From NCBI RefSeq assembly GCF_003399625.1, contig NZ_NBXA01000007.1, positions 248,001-312,000 on the forward strand: a stretch of 64,000 nucleotides of DNA. Reading direction: 5' to 3'. This DNA comes from Subtercola boreus. Its GTDB lineage: Bacteria > Actinomycetota > Actinomycetes > Actinomycetales > Microbacteriaceae. Numbering within the stretch: the first letter of the stretch is position 1; each line of letters begins with the position of its first letter. Positions 53,534-62,297 of this stretch are shown piece after piece. A program made the position numbers and the translations under genes. The notes below the pieces were generated by a model. It was not told the origin of the DNA. It searched no databases and worked only from the letters and a program-made list of their open reading frames with translations.

Positions 53534-54664
53534 ATGACTCGCACGCTCGCCGCAGCCGCAGCCGCAGCCCCATCGGCCACCGCACGCCCGCCCCGCGCTG
53601 TTCTTCGCGCGGGGGCCACCAGCACAGCCTTCGCTGCGCTGCTGCTGCTCGGGATGCTCGTTCCGGCGACCGCGGCCGAAGCGGTCGAGGGCCCGAGCTG
53701 GGGCGTCGCGCCCGCCGACACCGCGCTCGGCGCGAACCGTGCGAACTTCGAGTACGCACTCGCCCCCGGTGCCGTGGTCGACGACGCCTTCGAGGTGACC
53801 AACAACGGCATCACCCCCCTCCTGCTGAAGGTCTACGCGGCCGACGCGTTCACCACCCGGGAGGGCACCATCGACCTGCTCGCAGGAGGCGAACCCTCCG
53901 TCGACTCGGGTACCTGGGTGACGCTCGGCGCGAGCGACATCACCCTCACGCCCGGCCAGGTCATGGTCATTCCATTCACCATCACTGTGCCTCAGGATGC
54001 CCGGCCGGGCGATCATCCGACAGGCATCGTCTCCTCTATCCTGTCGACCGACGCCGGTGCCGAAGTGCAGGTGGACCGGCGCCTCGGCAGCCGGATGTAC
54101 ATCCGGGTGGACGGCGACCTCGCCCCGGCAGCCACCGTCTCCGGCCTCACCGTCGACTACTCGGGGTCGTGGAACCCGCTCGCCGTGGGCGCCCTCGACG
54201 TGAGCTACACCCTCTCCAACACGGGCAACACGCGGGTCACAGCCCTCACGAACCTCACCGTCGAGGGCCCCTTCGGCATCGCCCCCGCCCGCACGGGCGA
54301 CGAGCAGCTGCCCGAAGTGCTGCCGGGCTCCACCATCGACGTGCACCAGCGGATCTCGGGCGTCGCGGCGCTCCTCTGGCTGAGCGGCGCTGTCACCGTT
54401 CTGCCCACCGCCGTCGGCCTCGGCGCCGTGCCCCTCGACTCGGTCAGCACGCCGTACGGGATGCTCGCCCTGCCGTTCTGGCTGCTCATCCTCGTGCTCG
54501 TGCTGGCGCTCGTCGTCGTCGGGGTGCTGCTCGCCCTGCGCCGCCGTCGCCGCGCCCGCGCTGCCCGCCCCGCCCGCGCCGTCGCCTTTGCCTCTGCCTC
54601 TGCCTCGGACCCCGACCCCGCCACCGCCCCCACCTCGGACCCCGACCCCGCCCCCGCTCCCTGA
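53534..54664 (+). CDS. DUF916-type (WxL-interacting-like) exported membrane protein
   Basis: 376 aa from ATG 53534, about 115 bp after the htaA-like stop on the same strand. Signal segment at about 30-48. Mature part GPSWGVAPADTALGANRANF, then VVDDAFEVTNNGITPLLLKV and VPQDARPGDHPTGIVSSILS match the DUF916/WxL-interacting-protein fold, which binds peptidoglycan. One membrane helix (about 307-330) precedes an Arg-rich stop and a Ser/Asp/Pro tail. Probably it anchors the HtaA-type protein in the wall; this is inference from context. Confidence 0.75.
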   Translation: MTRTLAAAAAAAPSATARPPRAVLRAGATSTAFAALLLLGMLVPATAAEAVEGPSWGVAPADTALGANRANFEYALAPGAVVDDAFEVTNNGITPLLLKVYAADAFTTREGTIDLLAGGEPSVDSGTWVTLGASDITLTPGQVMVIPFTITVPQDARPGDHPTGIVSSILSTDAGAEVQVDRRLGSRMYIRVDGDLAPAATVSGLTVDYSGSWNPLAVGALDVSYTLSNTGNTRVTALTNLTVEGPFGIAPARTGDEQLPEVLPGSTIDVHQRISGVAALLWLSGAVTVLPTAVGLGAVPLDSVSTPYGMLALPFWLLILVLVLALVVVGVLLALRRRRRARAARPARAVAFASASASDPDPATAPTSDPDPAPAP

Positions 54665-54689
54665 TTCCGCAGCCCGACGGACGAACCTC

Positions 54690-54742
54690 AGCGAAGACAA
54701 CCTCGCAGAGCGGGTCGCGCACAGTCGGGCTCGCTCGTTCGC
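54690..54742 (+). repeat. 53-bp dispersed repeat, copy 1
   Basis: Shares AGCGAAGAC and CGCAGAGCGGGTCGCGC with a second copy at 55097-55149, same length and orientation, about 77% identical by eye. It includes a small hairpin (CTCGCAGAGCGGG). It lies in the 513-bp gap between convergent haem loci. Confidence 0.55.
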
Positions 54743-54829
54743 ACCCCGCCGTGCCCGTAGCCGCCCGCGGTGCGGGGTGGCCTTGGAGGCCGCGCGGTCG
54801 CCGCTCGGCCCACGCCGAACCACCCACCC

Positions 54830-54886
54830 GGGAGGAGCGGAGCGCATCCGAGGCGCGGAGAGCCCCGGATCGCGTGAGCTCCTCCC
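54830..54886 (+). repeat. 57-bp palindromic repeat, copy C
   Basis: Arms GGGAGGAGC (54830-54838) and GCTCCTCCC (54878-54886), inner GCATCCG and CGGATCGC. Same length and orientation as copies A and B near 30-31 kb, but no DUF559 gene is beside it. Confidence 0.7.
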
Positions 54887-55096
54887 GGACGGGCCCATCG
54901 GCCGCCCGCCGGCTCAGAACGGGCGCAGGTTCGCGCATTCTCGCCGAACACTGCGGAAGTTCCCCGAAATCGTGTCCGTACGCGCCGCCGCCCGCGGTGC
55001 GGCGGCTGGGTGCGGGGCAGCGCGCCGGGCGTGGTCGTCGGTGCGTCGGCGCAGGTCGCGTTGCCGCCGTGCAGGCAGCTCAGTTTGGCGAGCTTG

Positions 55097-55149
55097 AGCG
55101 AAGACGGTCCCGCAGAGCGGGTCGCGCTCGCCGAGGCTCGCCCATTCGC
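55097..55149 (+). repeat. 53-bp dispersed repeat, copy 2
   Basis: Second copy of the element at 54690-54742. CCCGC-AGA-GCGGG makes a perfect 5-bp hairpin. It ends 28 bp before the stop of htaA2 on the opposite strand, so it may act as a bidirectional terminator. Confidence 0.5.
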
Positions 55150-55177
55150 CGGCCACTCCGTGCGGGAGGGTGACGCG

Positions 55178-56440
55178 TCAGCGGGCGGCGCGCCGCCGGG
55201 GGAGCGGCAGCCGGCCGGACAGGTGCAGCGCCGCGAGCACCGACACGAGGAGTGCCAGCGCCGTGCCGAGCAGGGGGAGGAGCAGGGGCGATGCTCCCTC
55301 GGCGGTGACCTCGGGCACGAGCCCGCCGCTGTCGCGCATGGCGATGATCGGCAGGACTGCCGCCCCGGCGGCCGCGGCGCCCGACGCGCCCGCGGCGGTG
55401 CCCGCAGCCGGGGCAGCGGCAGCGGGCGGCCGGGTGTTCAGCGTGTTCGTGGGCGCGGCGCCGCCGGGTGCGGCGCCGTCCACCGTCGGAACGAGGGCCG
55501 GCGCATCCGCGTCGTAGTTCACCAGCAGCAGCGTCGCCGGCTTCGCCGCGTCTCGCGCCCCGCCGGTCGTCTGCCAGTAGCCGGACTGGCCGGTCAGCTC
55601 CTGGAACGACAGGAACTCGGGGGGGAACGCCCCCCAGAAGGCGGCGTTCTCCGCCGACTGGGGGGCCTGGCCGCCGGATGGGTTCGCCACCCCGAGGTAT
55701 TCGGGAATCGAGCCGAAACCGCCCGCGTTCGCCAGGCTGACGTTCCGGAACTCTGCGAGAACGACGGTCTGGGCGCCGACTGGCAGCCACGTGCCGGGGT
55801 CGTCCCGGCTCGCCCCGTAGCCGCTCAGGGTCGCGGTCAGCCGGCCCGTGCCGGAGGCGTCGAGGGCGAGCGTGGGATCCGTCGCGCTCCAGTACGTCAT
55901 GCCGCCGTAGAACGCGACCGTGAACGATCCCCGCCAGGCCAGCTGCAGCCCGCCCGCGGCGGACACGCTGCCGGTTCCGCCGTCGATGACGACCTGGCTC
56001 TGCGTCGACGATGTGAGCGACGAGACCGTGACGGCGGACCCGTCGGGTGAAACGCACTTGTTCGAGAAGTCTGCCGTCTGCCAGCCTCCGGATGCCGTGG
56101 CCTTCTCGATCGTGACCTCACCGCTCTGGGCGGAGTACAGCCCGTCGGCCTCGGTCCAGACCCGGGAGCTGCCGGCGTCGCCCGCGATCCCCGCGGACAG
56201 AAAGTTGCATCCCCCGGCATACGCGCCGCTCGAGGCCTCCCGGCTGAGTCCCCAGCGCAGCTCGGCATTCGTGATGCTGCCGTCACCCTGCTCCGGCGCG
56301 CCCGTCGGCACGGTCACGGTGATCGGAACGTCGTCGTCGGCCCGGGCGGCTCCCGCAGGCCCGAGGATGCCCAGCAGCACGATGCCGCCGAGCACCGCCG
56401 CGACGGCAGCGGATGCCCGCCCCACGCGCGCCGCCCTCAT
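55178..56440 (-). CDS. htaA: Membrane-anchored HtaA-like haem protein
   Basis: 420 aa, ATG 56440 overlapping the preceding stop by 4 bp. Signal peptide about 8-33. HtaA domain about 50-280: ELRWGLSREASSGAYAGGCN, LQLAWRGSFTVAFYGGMTYW and PEYLGVANP, clearly paralogous to the protein at 51970. An Ala/Pro-rich linker and a C-terminal membrane helix (about 385-408) with a basic tail anchor it. It is the last gene of the hmuTUV operon, so it probably collects haem for HmuT. Confidence 0.85.
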   Translation of the reverse strand: MRAARVGRASAAVAAVLGGIVLLGILGPAGAARADDDVPITVTVPTGAPEQGDGSITNAELRWGLSREASSGAYAGGCNFLSAGIAGDAGSSRVWTEADGLYSAQSGEVTIEKATASGGWQTADFSNKCVSPDGSAVTVSSLTSSTQSQVVIDGGTGSVSAAGGLQLAWRGSFTVAFYGGMTYWSATDPTLALDASGTGRLTATLSGYGASRDDPGTWLPVGAQTVVLAEFRNVSLANAGGFGSIPEYLGVANPSGGQAPQSAENAAFWGAFPPEFLSFQELTGQSGYWQTTGGARDAAKPATLLLVNYDADAPALVPTVDGAAPGGAAPTNTLNTRPPAAAAPAAGTAAGASGAAAAGAAVLPIIAMRDSGGLVPEVTAEGASPLLLPLLGTALALLVSVLAALHLSGRLPLPRRRAAR

Positions 56441-57723
56441 CGGCCGACCCGGTCGGCGGTGTGGCCACCCGCAGACGGGCTCGAAGACATTCCCGCGTCA
56501 CTCGTGCCGCCGACGGCAACCGCCTCGCGCGCGGCACGGCGCACCCGACGGTGGCGCCCGGCGCGCACGAGGGCGGTGACGAGACTCACCACGAGCAGCA
56601 CCAGCGCGGCCAGGATCGCCACCGCGAGCAGCAGATACGGCCACGCGGGCGGTGCCTCGGCAGTAATCGCGGACGTGGCCGGGAAGGCGCGGGCATCCGG
56701 GGCTGCGGCCACCGTCACCTCCGACTCGGCCAGCGCCCCGGAGGCGGCACCGGAGAGGCTGAGCACGTGGGTTCCGGCCCGAACGTCGGCCGGGATCGTC
56801 AGCACTGCGGCAACCTCGCCCGCCGCACCCGCCGTGAGCGGCCCGACCGCTGCAGCGCCGTTGTCGAACGTGGCGACCACCTGCTCACCCGGGGTGAAGC
56901 CCTGCCCGGTGAAGCTCAGCGCGTTGCCCGCGACGGCCGTGCCCGAGGTGTAGCCCACCCGGGCGGCGGATGCGCCGGTCCCGGCCGCGACTGCTGCGGG
57001 ACCCGCCACAGCAGCACCAGCACCCGCCGCCGTACCGGCCGCCGCCGCACCGCCGGCCGCCGAACCCCCCGCACCCGCACCGCCCGCCACCGGCGCCGCG
57101 AACGAGATCGGCGTGAACGTCTCGTTGTTCGCATTCTTCACCCCGTGGGCACCGATCGTCAGGATGCCGCACTGCACCGTCAGGCAGTCGACAACCGAGA
57201 TCGCGCCCGTGCGGTCGACCGAGTTGAAGCTCGCGCCAGGAACCGTGAAGTCCGTCGACCAGCCGCCCGAGGCATCCATCACCGCGTTCGCGGCTTCGGC
57301 CGTGTCGCTGCCCGGGAACGCGACGAAGCGCTGGAAGCCGGCGTTGTCCTTGGCCTCCGAGTCCGGAACGTAGCGGTAGTCCCGCCCGACCTCCCCGCCG
57401 GTGCTCGGCTGCCAGCCCGAGTCCACCCAGCCGAAGAGCACGTAGATGCCGCCGAATCCGCCCTGGATCGACTGGAATCCGCTGCCGGAGACCGTCATCG
57501 ACGTCGCGTAGTCGGGGTCGGCCGTGCTGCCGCCCGCGCTGTTCGTGATGCTGACAGACCCGGCGGCGAAGGCTCCCGGCAGCGAGACCGGCGCGGCGAC
57601 GACCGAGCCGACGGTGGCGAGGATGGTGAGCGCGAGCGCGAGTGCGGGAGCAGAGTGCAGCAGGGCGCGCCCGCGTCGGCGGCTACCCGCACGGTGGCTG
57701 TCGGCAGATCCGGTGTCATGCAC
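56437..57723 (-). CDS. Surface protein of the haem operon, 428 aa
   Basis: GTG 57723, chosen for AGGAG about 10 nt upstream; it overlaps the hmuV stop by 8 bp. Signal/membrane segment about 25-48. Domain 1 (about 55-200; GFGGIYVLFGWVDSGWQPST, DCLTVQCGILTIGAHGVKNA) is a beta-rich domain seen in actinobacterial haem clusters. A Gly/Ala linker leads to an IPT-like repeat (SFTGQGFTPGEQVVATFDNG). A C-terminal membrane helix and basic tail end the chain. Probably part of surface haem relay together with HtaA2. Confidence 0.75.
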   Translation of the reverse strand: MHDTGSADSHRAGSRRRGRALLHSAPALALALTILATVGSVVAAPVSLPGAFAAGSVSITNSAGGSTADPDYATSMTVSGSGFQSIQGGFGGIYVLFGWVDSGWQPSTGGEVGRDYRYVPDSEAKDNAGFQRFVAFPGSDTAEAANAVMDASGGWSTDFTVPGASFNSVDRTGAISVVDCLTVQCGILTIGAHGVKNANNETFTPISFAAPVAGGAGAGGSAAGGAAAAGTAAGAGAAVAGPAAVAAGTGASAARVGYTSGTAVAGNALSFTGQGFTPGEQVVATFDNGAAAVGPLTAGAAGEVAAVLTIPADVRAGTHVLSLSGAASGALAESEVTVAAAPDARAFPATSAITAEAPPAWPYLLLAVAILAALVLLVVSLVTALVRAGRHRRVRRAAREAVAVGGTSDAGMSSSPSAGGHTADRVGR

Positions 57724-58573
57724 GAGCGGCACTCTCCTGGTGGGGTACGGGTGGCGAGGGAGGGGGAGCGGGGGCAGCTCTCCGCACCGGATGCACGAGC
57801 AGCGCCCCCGACGCGGGATGCCGCTCGACCCCGATTGGGTGCCGGTAGACGTCGCTGAGAAGTGCGGCATCCAGAGCGGTCGCCGGGGGGCCGTCTGCGC
57901 GGATCCGCCCGCCGTCGAGCACCACGATGCGGTGCGCATAGGCCGCGGCGAGGTTGAGGTCGTGCAGCACTATCACCGCGCATCCGCCCGCGTCGGCGTG
58001 CGAGCGCAGCTGGCCGAGCAGCCGCTCCTGGTGCCGGATGTCGAGGCTCGCCGTCGGCTCGTCGAGCAGCACGATCTCGCAGCCCTGTGCCCGCACCCGG
58101 GAGTAGGCCACGCGGGCGCGTTCCCCGCCGGAGAGCTCGGGCAGCCGTCGCGCGGCGAGGTGGCTGAGTTCCGCGTCGCCGAGTGCTGCCGAGATGCGCG
58201 CCTCCTCCTCGTGCTCGCTGAGGCCGATCCACGGCGCGAGCCCCATCGCGACCACCTCGGCGACGGAGAACGAGAACGACACCTCATTCGCCTGGGTGAG
58301 CACGGCGCGCACCTGTGCGAGCTCCGCCGGTCGCCACGAGCGCATCACCCGCCCATCGACCTCGACGTGGCCGGTGTCGGGGGTGAGATCCCCGGCGAGC
58401 ACGTGCAGCAGAGTCGACTTGCCGGCACCGTTCGGCCCGACCAGCGCCACGAGCTCACCCGGCGACACGGTGAGACGGATGCCCGAGAGCACCGGCACCG
58501 CGTCGAAGTTGAGGGAGGCATCCAGAACCTCGAGGCGCGGCGCCTGTGCAGTGCCCTCAGAACGCGCCCCCAT
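57716..58573 (-). CDS. hmuV: HmuV, haemin ABC transporter ATP-binding protein
   Basis: 285 aa, ATG 58573, overlapping the permease stop by 1 bp (TGATG). Walker A GPNGAGKS (about 45-52), Q-loop LTQANEVSF, signature LSGGERARVAYSR, Walker B IVLLDEPTASLD and H-loop IVLHDLNLAAAYAHRIVVLD. It ends in a Pro-rich tail. It powers haem import with HmuU. Its order with the neighbours is hmuT-hmuU-hmuV. Confidence 0.92.
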   Translation of the reverse strand: MGARSEGTAQAPRLEVLDASLNFDAVPVLSGIRLTVSPGELVALVGPNGAGKSTLLHVLAGDLTPDTGHVEVDGRVMRSWRPAELAQVRAVLTQANEVSFSFSVAEVVAMGLAPWIGLSEHEEEARISAALGDAELSHLAARRLPELSGGERARVAYSRVRAQGCEIVLLDEPTASLDIRHQERLLGQLRSHADAGGCAVIVLHDLNLAAAYAHRIVVLDGGRIRADGPPATALDAALLSDVYRHPIGVERHPASGALLVHPVRRAAPAPPPSPPVPHQESAARA

Positions 58574-59736
58574 CAGGCCCACCCGCCCGAACGGCGCCGC
58601 GTGCGCCGGATCAGCCAGAAGAAGAAGGGCCCGCCGACGAGGGCTGTGAGCATTCCGAGTGGCAGGTCGGCGTACGGCACGGCGGTGCGCGCCACGAGAT
58701 CGGCCGCGAGCAGCAGCAGCCCGCCGCCCAGGGCGCTGAGCGGGATGAGCGCCCGGTGCCCCGGCCCGACGGCCATGCGCATCAGGTGGGGCACGACGAG
58801 GCCGACGAACGCGACGATCCCGCAGAGCGCCACGGCCCCGGCGGTGAGCACGGCGATGAGCACGATCGCCGCGATGCGTGTCGCCTCCACCGGCACCCCG
58901 AGGTGCTGCGCCTGGCGTTCCCCGAGTGCGAGCAGGTCGAGGTTCCGGGCGAGCAGCATCGACCCCGCGATGCCGGCGAGCGTGATCGGGATGACGATCC
59001 AGACATCCTGCCAGCGGCTGCCGTTCAGCGAGCCGAGCTGCCAGAAGACGATCTGCTCGCGCTGTTGAGTGGTCGCGGCGAAGGTCATGAAGGCGATGCC
59101 GGCGCCCGCGACCGCATTCACCGCGATGCCGGTCAGCATCAGCGTGACGACCTCGGTGCGTCGGCCGGAGCGGGCCGTGAAGTACACGAGGAAGGTGGCG
59201 GCGAGACCGCCCACGAACGCGAAGACCGGTGCGGTGAGGGTGCCGAGAAAGGTGAAACCGAGCACGATGACCGCACTTGCCCCGAGGGCAGCGCCGGCCG
59301 AGACGCCCACCACGCCGGGTTCGGCGAGCGGGTTCCGGAAGATGCCCTGCATCACCACGCCGCCCACCGCGAGAGCCGCGCCGACCACGATCGCCATGAC
59401 AATGCGCGGGAACCGGATCGCCCAGAGTGTGGCATCGGCATTCGGATGCTGCGGGGTGGCCAGCACCGGAACCCGAAGCCAGTCGATCCCCACACCGGCC
59501 AGCACCTCGTTCAGGTGGATCGCGAGCGACCCCGCGATCTCGGGCACGGGAACCGGCAGCTGGCCGAGCCCCGCCGAGACGATCGCCAACACCACGAGCG
59601 CAACGAGCAGCCCGCCCGCGACGAGGTGCCGCCGGGCCGCAGGATGCCGGTGCCGGGCGTTCGGTCGGCGGGTGGGGTGGGGCGCGGCCGCCTCTAAAGC
59701 CTGCAAAGCCGGTGGCTTCGTCTCGAGCGCGGTCAT
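58573..59736 (-). CDS. hmuU: HmuU, haemin ABC transporter permease (FecCD type)
   Basis: 387 aa, ATG 59736, overlapping hmuT by 4 bp. About nine or ten membrane segments. FecCD/BtuC motifs: WAIRFPRIVMAIVVGAALAV, GGVVMQGIFRNPLAEPGVVG, GVSAGAALGA, FVGLVVPHLMRMAVGPGHRA and ADLPLGMLTALVGGPFFFWL. An unusually long basic cytoplasmic N-terminus (about 45 residues) is present. It forms the transmembrane pathway for haem. Confidence 0.93.
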   Translation of the reverse strand: MTALETKPPALQALEAAAPHPTRRPNARHRHPAARRHLVAGGLLVALVVLAIVSAGLGQLPVPVPEIAGSLAIHLNEVLAGVGIDWLRVPVLATPQHPNADATLWAIRFPRIVMAIVVGAALAVGGVVMQGIFRNPLAEPGVVGVSAGAALGASAVIVLGFTFLGTLTAPVFAFVGGLAATFLVYFTARSGRRTEVVTLMLTGIAVNAVAGAGIAFMTFAATTQQREQIVFWQLGSLNGSRWQDVWIVIPITLAGIAGSMLLARNLDLLALGERQAQHLGVPVEATRIAAIVLIAVLTAGAVALCGIVAFVGLVVPHLMRMAVGPGHRALIPLSALGGGLLLLAADLVARTAVPYADLPLGMLTALVGGPFFFWLIRRTRRRSGGWA

Positions 59737-60848
59737 CCCGCGACATCCTGCGGCGCATAGATCGCCACGGCGAGCGCCTCGAGCACGCTCGCGGTGTCGG
59801 GCCCGAAGCTCAGAATCTGGGAGTCGGCCATGTCGACGACCCGTTTGTGCTGGCCCGCGGGGGTCTGCTGCAGAGCGGGAACGGCCTCGAGCAGACCATC
59901 GACCCCGTTCACGGATTCCAGCCCGCCGGTCATCATCAGAACGAGGTCGGGCGCGGCGGCCACGAGCCCCTCGTCGGTGAGGGGACGCATTCCCGACCAG
60001 CCGATCTCGCTCGAGACGTCGATGCCGCCCACCGCACCCACGAGGTCGTCGGCCCCCGAGCCTTCGCCGAACAGGTAGTACACGCCGGCCTGGCCGCGCA
60101 CGTAGAGGAACACGATGCGGAGCTTCTCGGCCGGGTCTGCGGGCGCGATGGCGGCGATCGCCCGGACGGCGGCGTCGATCGACTGGGAGGTGCGTGCCGC
60201 GAGGACGGCGCCGCGTGCGGGCACGCCCAGGGCATCCGAGACCTGTGTGGTCAGTGAACCGACCGTCGCCAGCGACCGTTTCGAGTCGACGATGACGACG
60301 GTCACGCCGGCGTCCCGCATCTGCAGCACGGTGTCCCACGGGCCGAGGCTCGTGTCGGTGATGATGAGCGTCGGTGCGAGCGCGAGGATCGCTTCGGCGT
60401 TCAGGTCGTGCCCGTTCTGGGTGACGAGGGGCCGGTCGGCGATCTCGGGGAATCCGCTCGACACGTCCCGACCGATGACGGTGTCGCCGAACCCGAGATC
60501 GAAGACGATGCGGGAGAGGGAACCGTAGATGTCGAGCGCGAGGATGCGTGACGTGTCGGTCACGGTCAACGGGGTGCCCTGCGCGTCGACGAGGGATGCC
60601 GGCAGCTGCTGTTGCCCGTCGGTCACCGGCTCGACGGGCACGGGGGAGATGCGGGCGGTGCTCGCGCCGTCCCACGCCTTCGGATCGGTGACGGCCGCCA
60701 CATCGGCGAGACGCGGTGTGGCGGCGCCACCGGCCCCCGTCGAGGCGCCGGACCCCGAGCATCCGGCCAGCACGGCCACGGTGAGGAGCGCGCCCAGAAC
60801 AGCGGAGACGAGTGGGCGGATGCGGGATGTGCGAGGCGCTGAGTGCAT
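59733..60848 (-). CDS. hmuT: HmuT, haemin-binding lipoprotein
   Basis: 371 aa, ATG 60848. Lipoprotein signal VAVLAGCSGSG with Cys at about 29. Two Rossmann-like lobes of a class III substrate-binding protein: ILALDIYGSLSRIVFDLGFG, IGRDVSSGF, GHDLNAEAILALAPTLIITD, and LVLMMTGGLESVNGVDGLLE. It is the first gene of the leftward haem operon. A DtxR-type box (60851-60869) begins 2 bp before the start and overlaps the -10 (TAGCAT), so iron repression is strongly predicted. Confidence 0.92.
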   Translation of the reverse strand: MHSAPRTSRIRPLVSAVLGALLTVAVLAGCSGSGASTGAGGAATPRLADVAAVTDPKAWDGASTARISPVPVEPVTDGQQQLPASLVDAQGTPLTVTDTSRILALDIYGSLSRIVFDLGFGDTVIGRDVSSGFPEIADRPLVTQNGHDLNAEAILALAPTLIITDTSLGPWDTVLQMRDAGVTVVIVDSKRSLATVGSLTTQVSDALGVPARGAVLAARTSQSIDAAVRAIAAIAPADPAEKLRIVFLYVRGQAGVYYLFGEGSGADDLVGAVGGIDVSSEIGWSGMRPLTDEGLVAAAPDLVLMMTGGLESVNGVDGLLEAVPALQQTPAGQHKRVVDMADSQILSFGPDTASVLEALAVAIYAPQDVAG

Positions 60849-60850
60849 GG

Positions 60851-60869
60851 TTAGGTAATGCTAACCTAA
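60851..60869 (+). promoter_or_regulatory. DtxR/IdeR-type iron box, hmu operon
   Basis: TTAGGTAATGCTAACCTAA differs from the DtxR consensus only at two central positions. It lies 2 bp upstream of the hmuT start (minus strand). A weaker box (60861-60879, minus-strand TTAGGCGAGGTTAGG) overlaps it. Confidence 0.8.
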
Positions 60870-60963
60870 CCTCGCCTAAGCGCGAGGATCGCGAGGAGCG
60901 GGAGGACCGCGGTGCTGGACCCTGGGCGCTGTCAGACCGGCATGCGCTCAGCCGTGCGGGCGC

Positions 60964-61167
60964 TCAGCCGTCGTTGACCTCCGTGTCCTCCTCGTCGGTC
61001 GGCACCTCGCCGTCGAGCGTCTCCTCGCTCTCCGGCTCGTCGGCCAGGCTGGCGTCGACCCCTGAGGGCGGTGCGTCGGTCGTCGGACCGTTGCCGACAA
61101 TTCCCTCGCCGTCGGGGTAGCCGGCGCTGTCGGGATATTCCACGGGAGAATCGCTGTGATCTGTCAT
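60964..61167 (-). CDS. Small acidic protein, 67 aa
   Basis: ATG 61167. Very acidic (SDSPVEYPDSAGYPDGEGIV; ESEETLDGEVPTDEEDTEV) and almost free of hydrophobic residues; likely disordered. Similar short acidic proteins are common in Microbacteriaceae with no known function. It is divergent from the gene at 61286. Confidence 0.6.
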   Translation of the reverse strand: MTDHSDSPVEYPDSAGYPDGEGIVGNGPTTDAPPSGVDASLADEPESEETLDGEVPTDEEDTEVNDG

Positions 61168-61273
61168 GGCAGCACCATACTCGGATAGTCGAGTTGTCGA
61201 CAGGGCGTTCCGCGGCACCTTGACAGCCCTCCGGGGCGGAGGGCAAGCCCTCGCGGCTGCCTGTTGTCGCACG

Positions 61274-61279
61274 TAGCGT
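61274..61279 (+). promoter_or_regulatory. -10 box of a leaderless promoter
   Basis: TAGCGT ends 6 nt before ATG 61286; same box and spacing as before 49121. Confidence 0.5.
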
Positions 61280-61285
61280 GCAGGT

Positions 61286-61891
61286 ATGAAGCTGCTGTAC
61301 TCGGCCCAGCCCCGTCGGCGTGCCCTGCAACTGGTCGCCGACGCCTCAGCGGTGGTCTCGATCATCTCCTTCGTCGTGCTCGGCGTGCTGGCCGGCGTCC
61401 TGCTGAACTCGTTGGCGTCACTCGGGCGCGGGATCGAGGATGCGGGCACGTGGCTCAGCGGAACAATGACCGATGCGGCCGATTCGCTGGGCGGGATCCC
61501 TCTGATCGGCCCCGGCGCGAGCTCTCCGTTCCGTTCGGCCGGTGACGCGGGAACGATGCTCGCCGATGCCGGGCAGCGCCAGCAGCAGCTCATCGGCCAG
61601 GCCTCGCTCGTCGTCGGAATCGTCGTCGCGGTGGTGCCGATCGTCGCCATCCTGCTGCTCTGGCTCCGCCCGCGAATCCGATTCGTGCGGCGGGCCGCCC
61701 ACTCGCGGCTGCTCAGCCAGACGGCCGCCGGGCGGGAACTTCTGGCTCTCCGGGCCCTTGTGGGTTCACGGCCCGAGGCGCTGCTCGCACTGGCTCCGGA
61801 TCCTGTTGCCGCCTGGCGCGCGGGCCACCCTCCCACGATAGGTGCACTGTCTGCCCTCGAACTGAGGCAGGCTGGAGTGCTGAGCGATTAG
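61286..61891 (+). CDS. Hypothetical two-helix membrane protein, 201 aa
   Basis: ATG 61286 with the leaderless box upstream. Membrane segments at about 22-46 and 107-130 flank an extracellular loop (SLASLGRGIEDAGTWLSGTM, GIPLIGPGASSPFRSAGDAG). The C-terminus (HSRLLSQTAAGRELLALRAL) is cytoplasmic and helical. No known family was recognised. It is followed by two small genes on the same strand, 51 bp away. Confidence 0.65.
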   Translation: MKLLYSAQPRRRALQLVADASAVVSIISFVVLGVLAGVLLNSLASLGRGIEDAGTWLSGTMTDAADSLGGIPLIGPGASSPFRSAGDAGTMLADAGQRQQQLIGQASLVVGIVVAVVPIVAILLLWLRPRIRFVRRAAHSRLLSQTAAGRELLALRALVGSRPEALLALAPDPVAAWRAGHPPTIGALSALELRQAGVLSD

Positions 61892-61942
61892 GATCGGGGT
61901 ACGAGTCGCCGAGACCCCGCGCGCTCCAGTCAGGACTGAATC

Positions 61943-62257
61943 ATGGGAAGCCTCATCTACGGTGCGCCGGGAGTCGAGATCCCCTTCGATGACCGCGCTC
62001 TCCTGCACCTCCGCGTCGTCGTGCTGGCGAAGCTCCGCCGCGACGAGAAGTTCGCCCTGTCGTGGGACGACGAGGCGACGGGCCGGAGCCACACCATCTG
62101 GCTGCATCCCGCCATCCCCCTGCAGTTCGTGCTCGACGCCTCGACGAACACCGGGCTCAACCGCCACTGGATCGAACAGCTCACGGCCGTCGCGAACAGC
62201 GGGTCGGGGCTCCGTCTGCTTCCGGAGCCGCTCGCGGAGCCGGCCGCCATCGCCTGA
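61943..62257 (+). CDS. DUF7882-like small protein
   Basis: 104 aa, ATG 61943. MGSLIYGAPGVEIPFDDRAL, LHLRVVVLAKLRRDEKFALS, then SHTIWLHPAIPLQFVLDA and NRHWIEQLTAVANSGSGLRL fit a small conserved protein typical of Microbacteriaceae, often annotated DUF7882. Its function is unknown. It precedes the 62298 gene by 40 bp. Confidence 0.7.
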   Translation: MGSLIYGAPGVEIPFDDRALLHLRVVVLAKLRRDEKFALSWDDEATGRSHTIWLHPAIPLQFVLDASTNTGLNRHWIEQLTAVANSGSGLRLLPEPLAEPAAIA

Positions 62258-62297
62258 AGCGCCTCCCGGCACCCGCGCCCTGCAGTCCTGGTGAACG

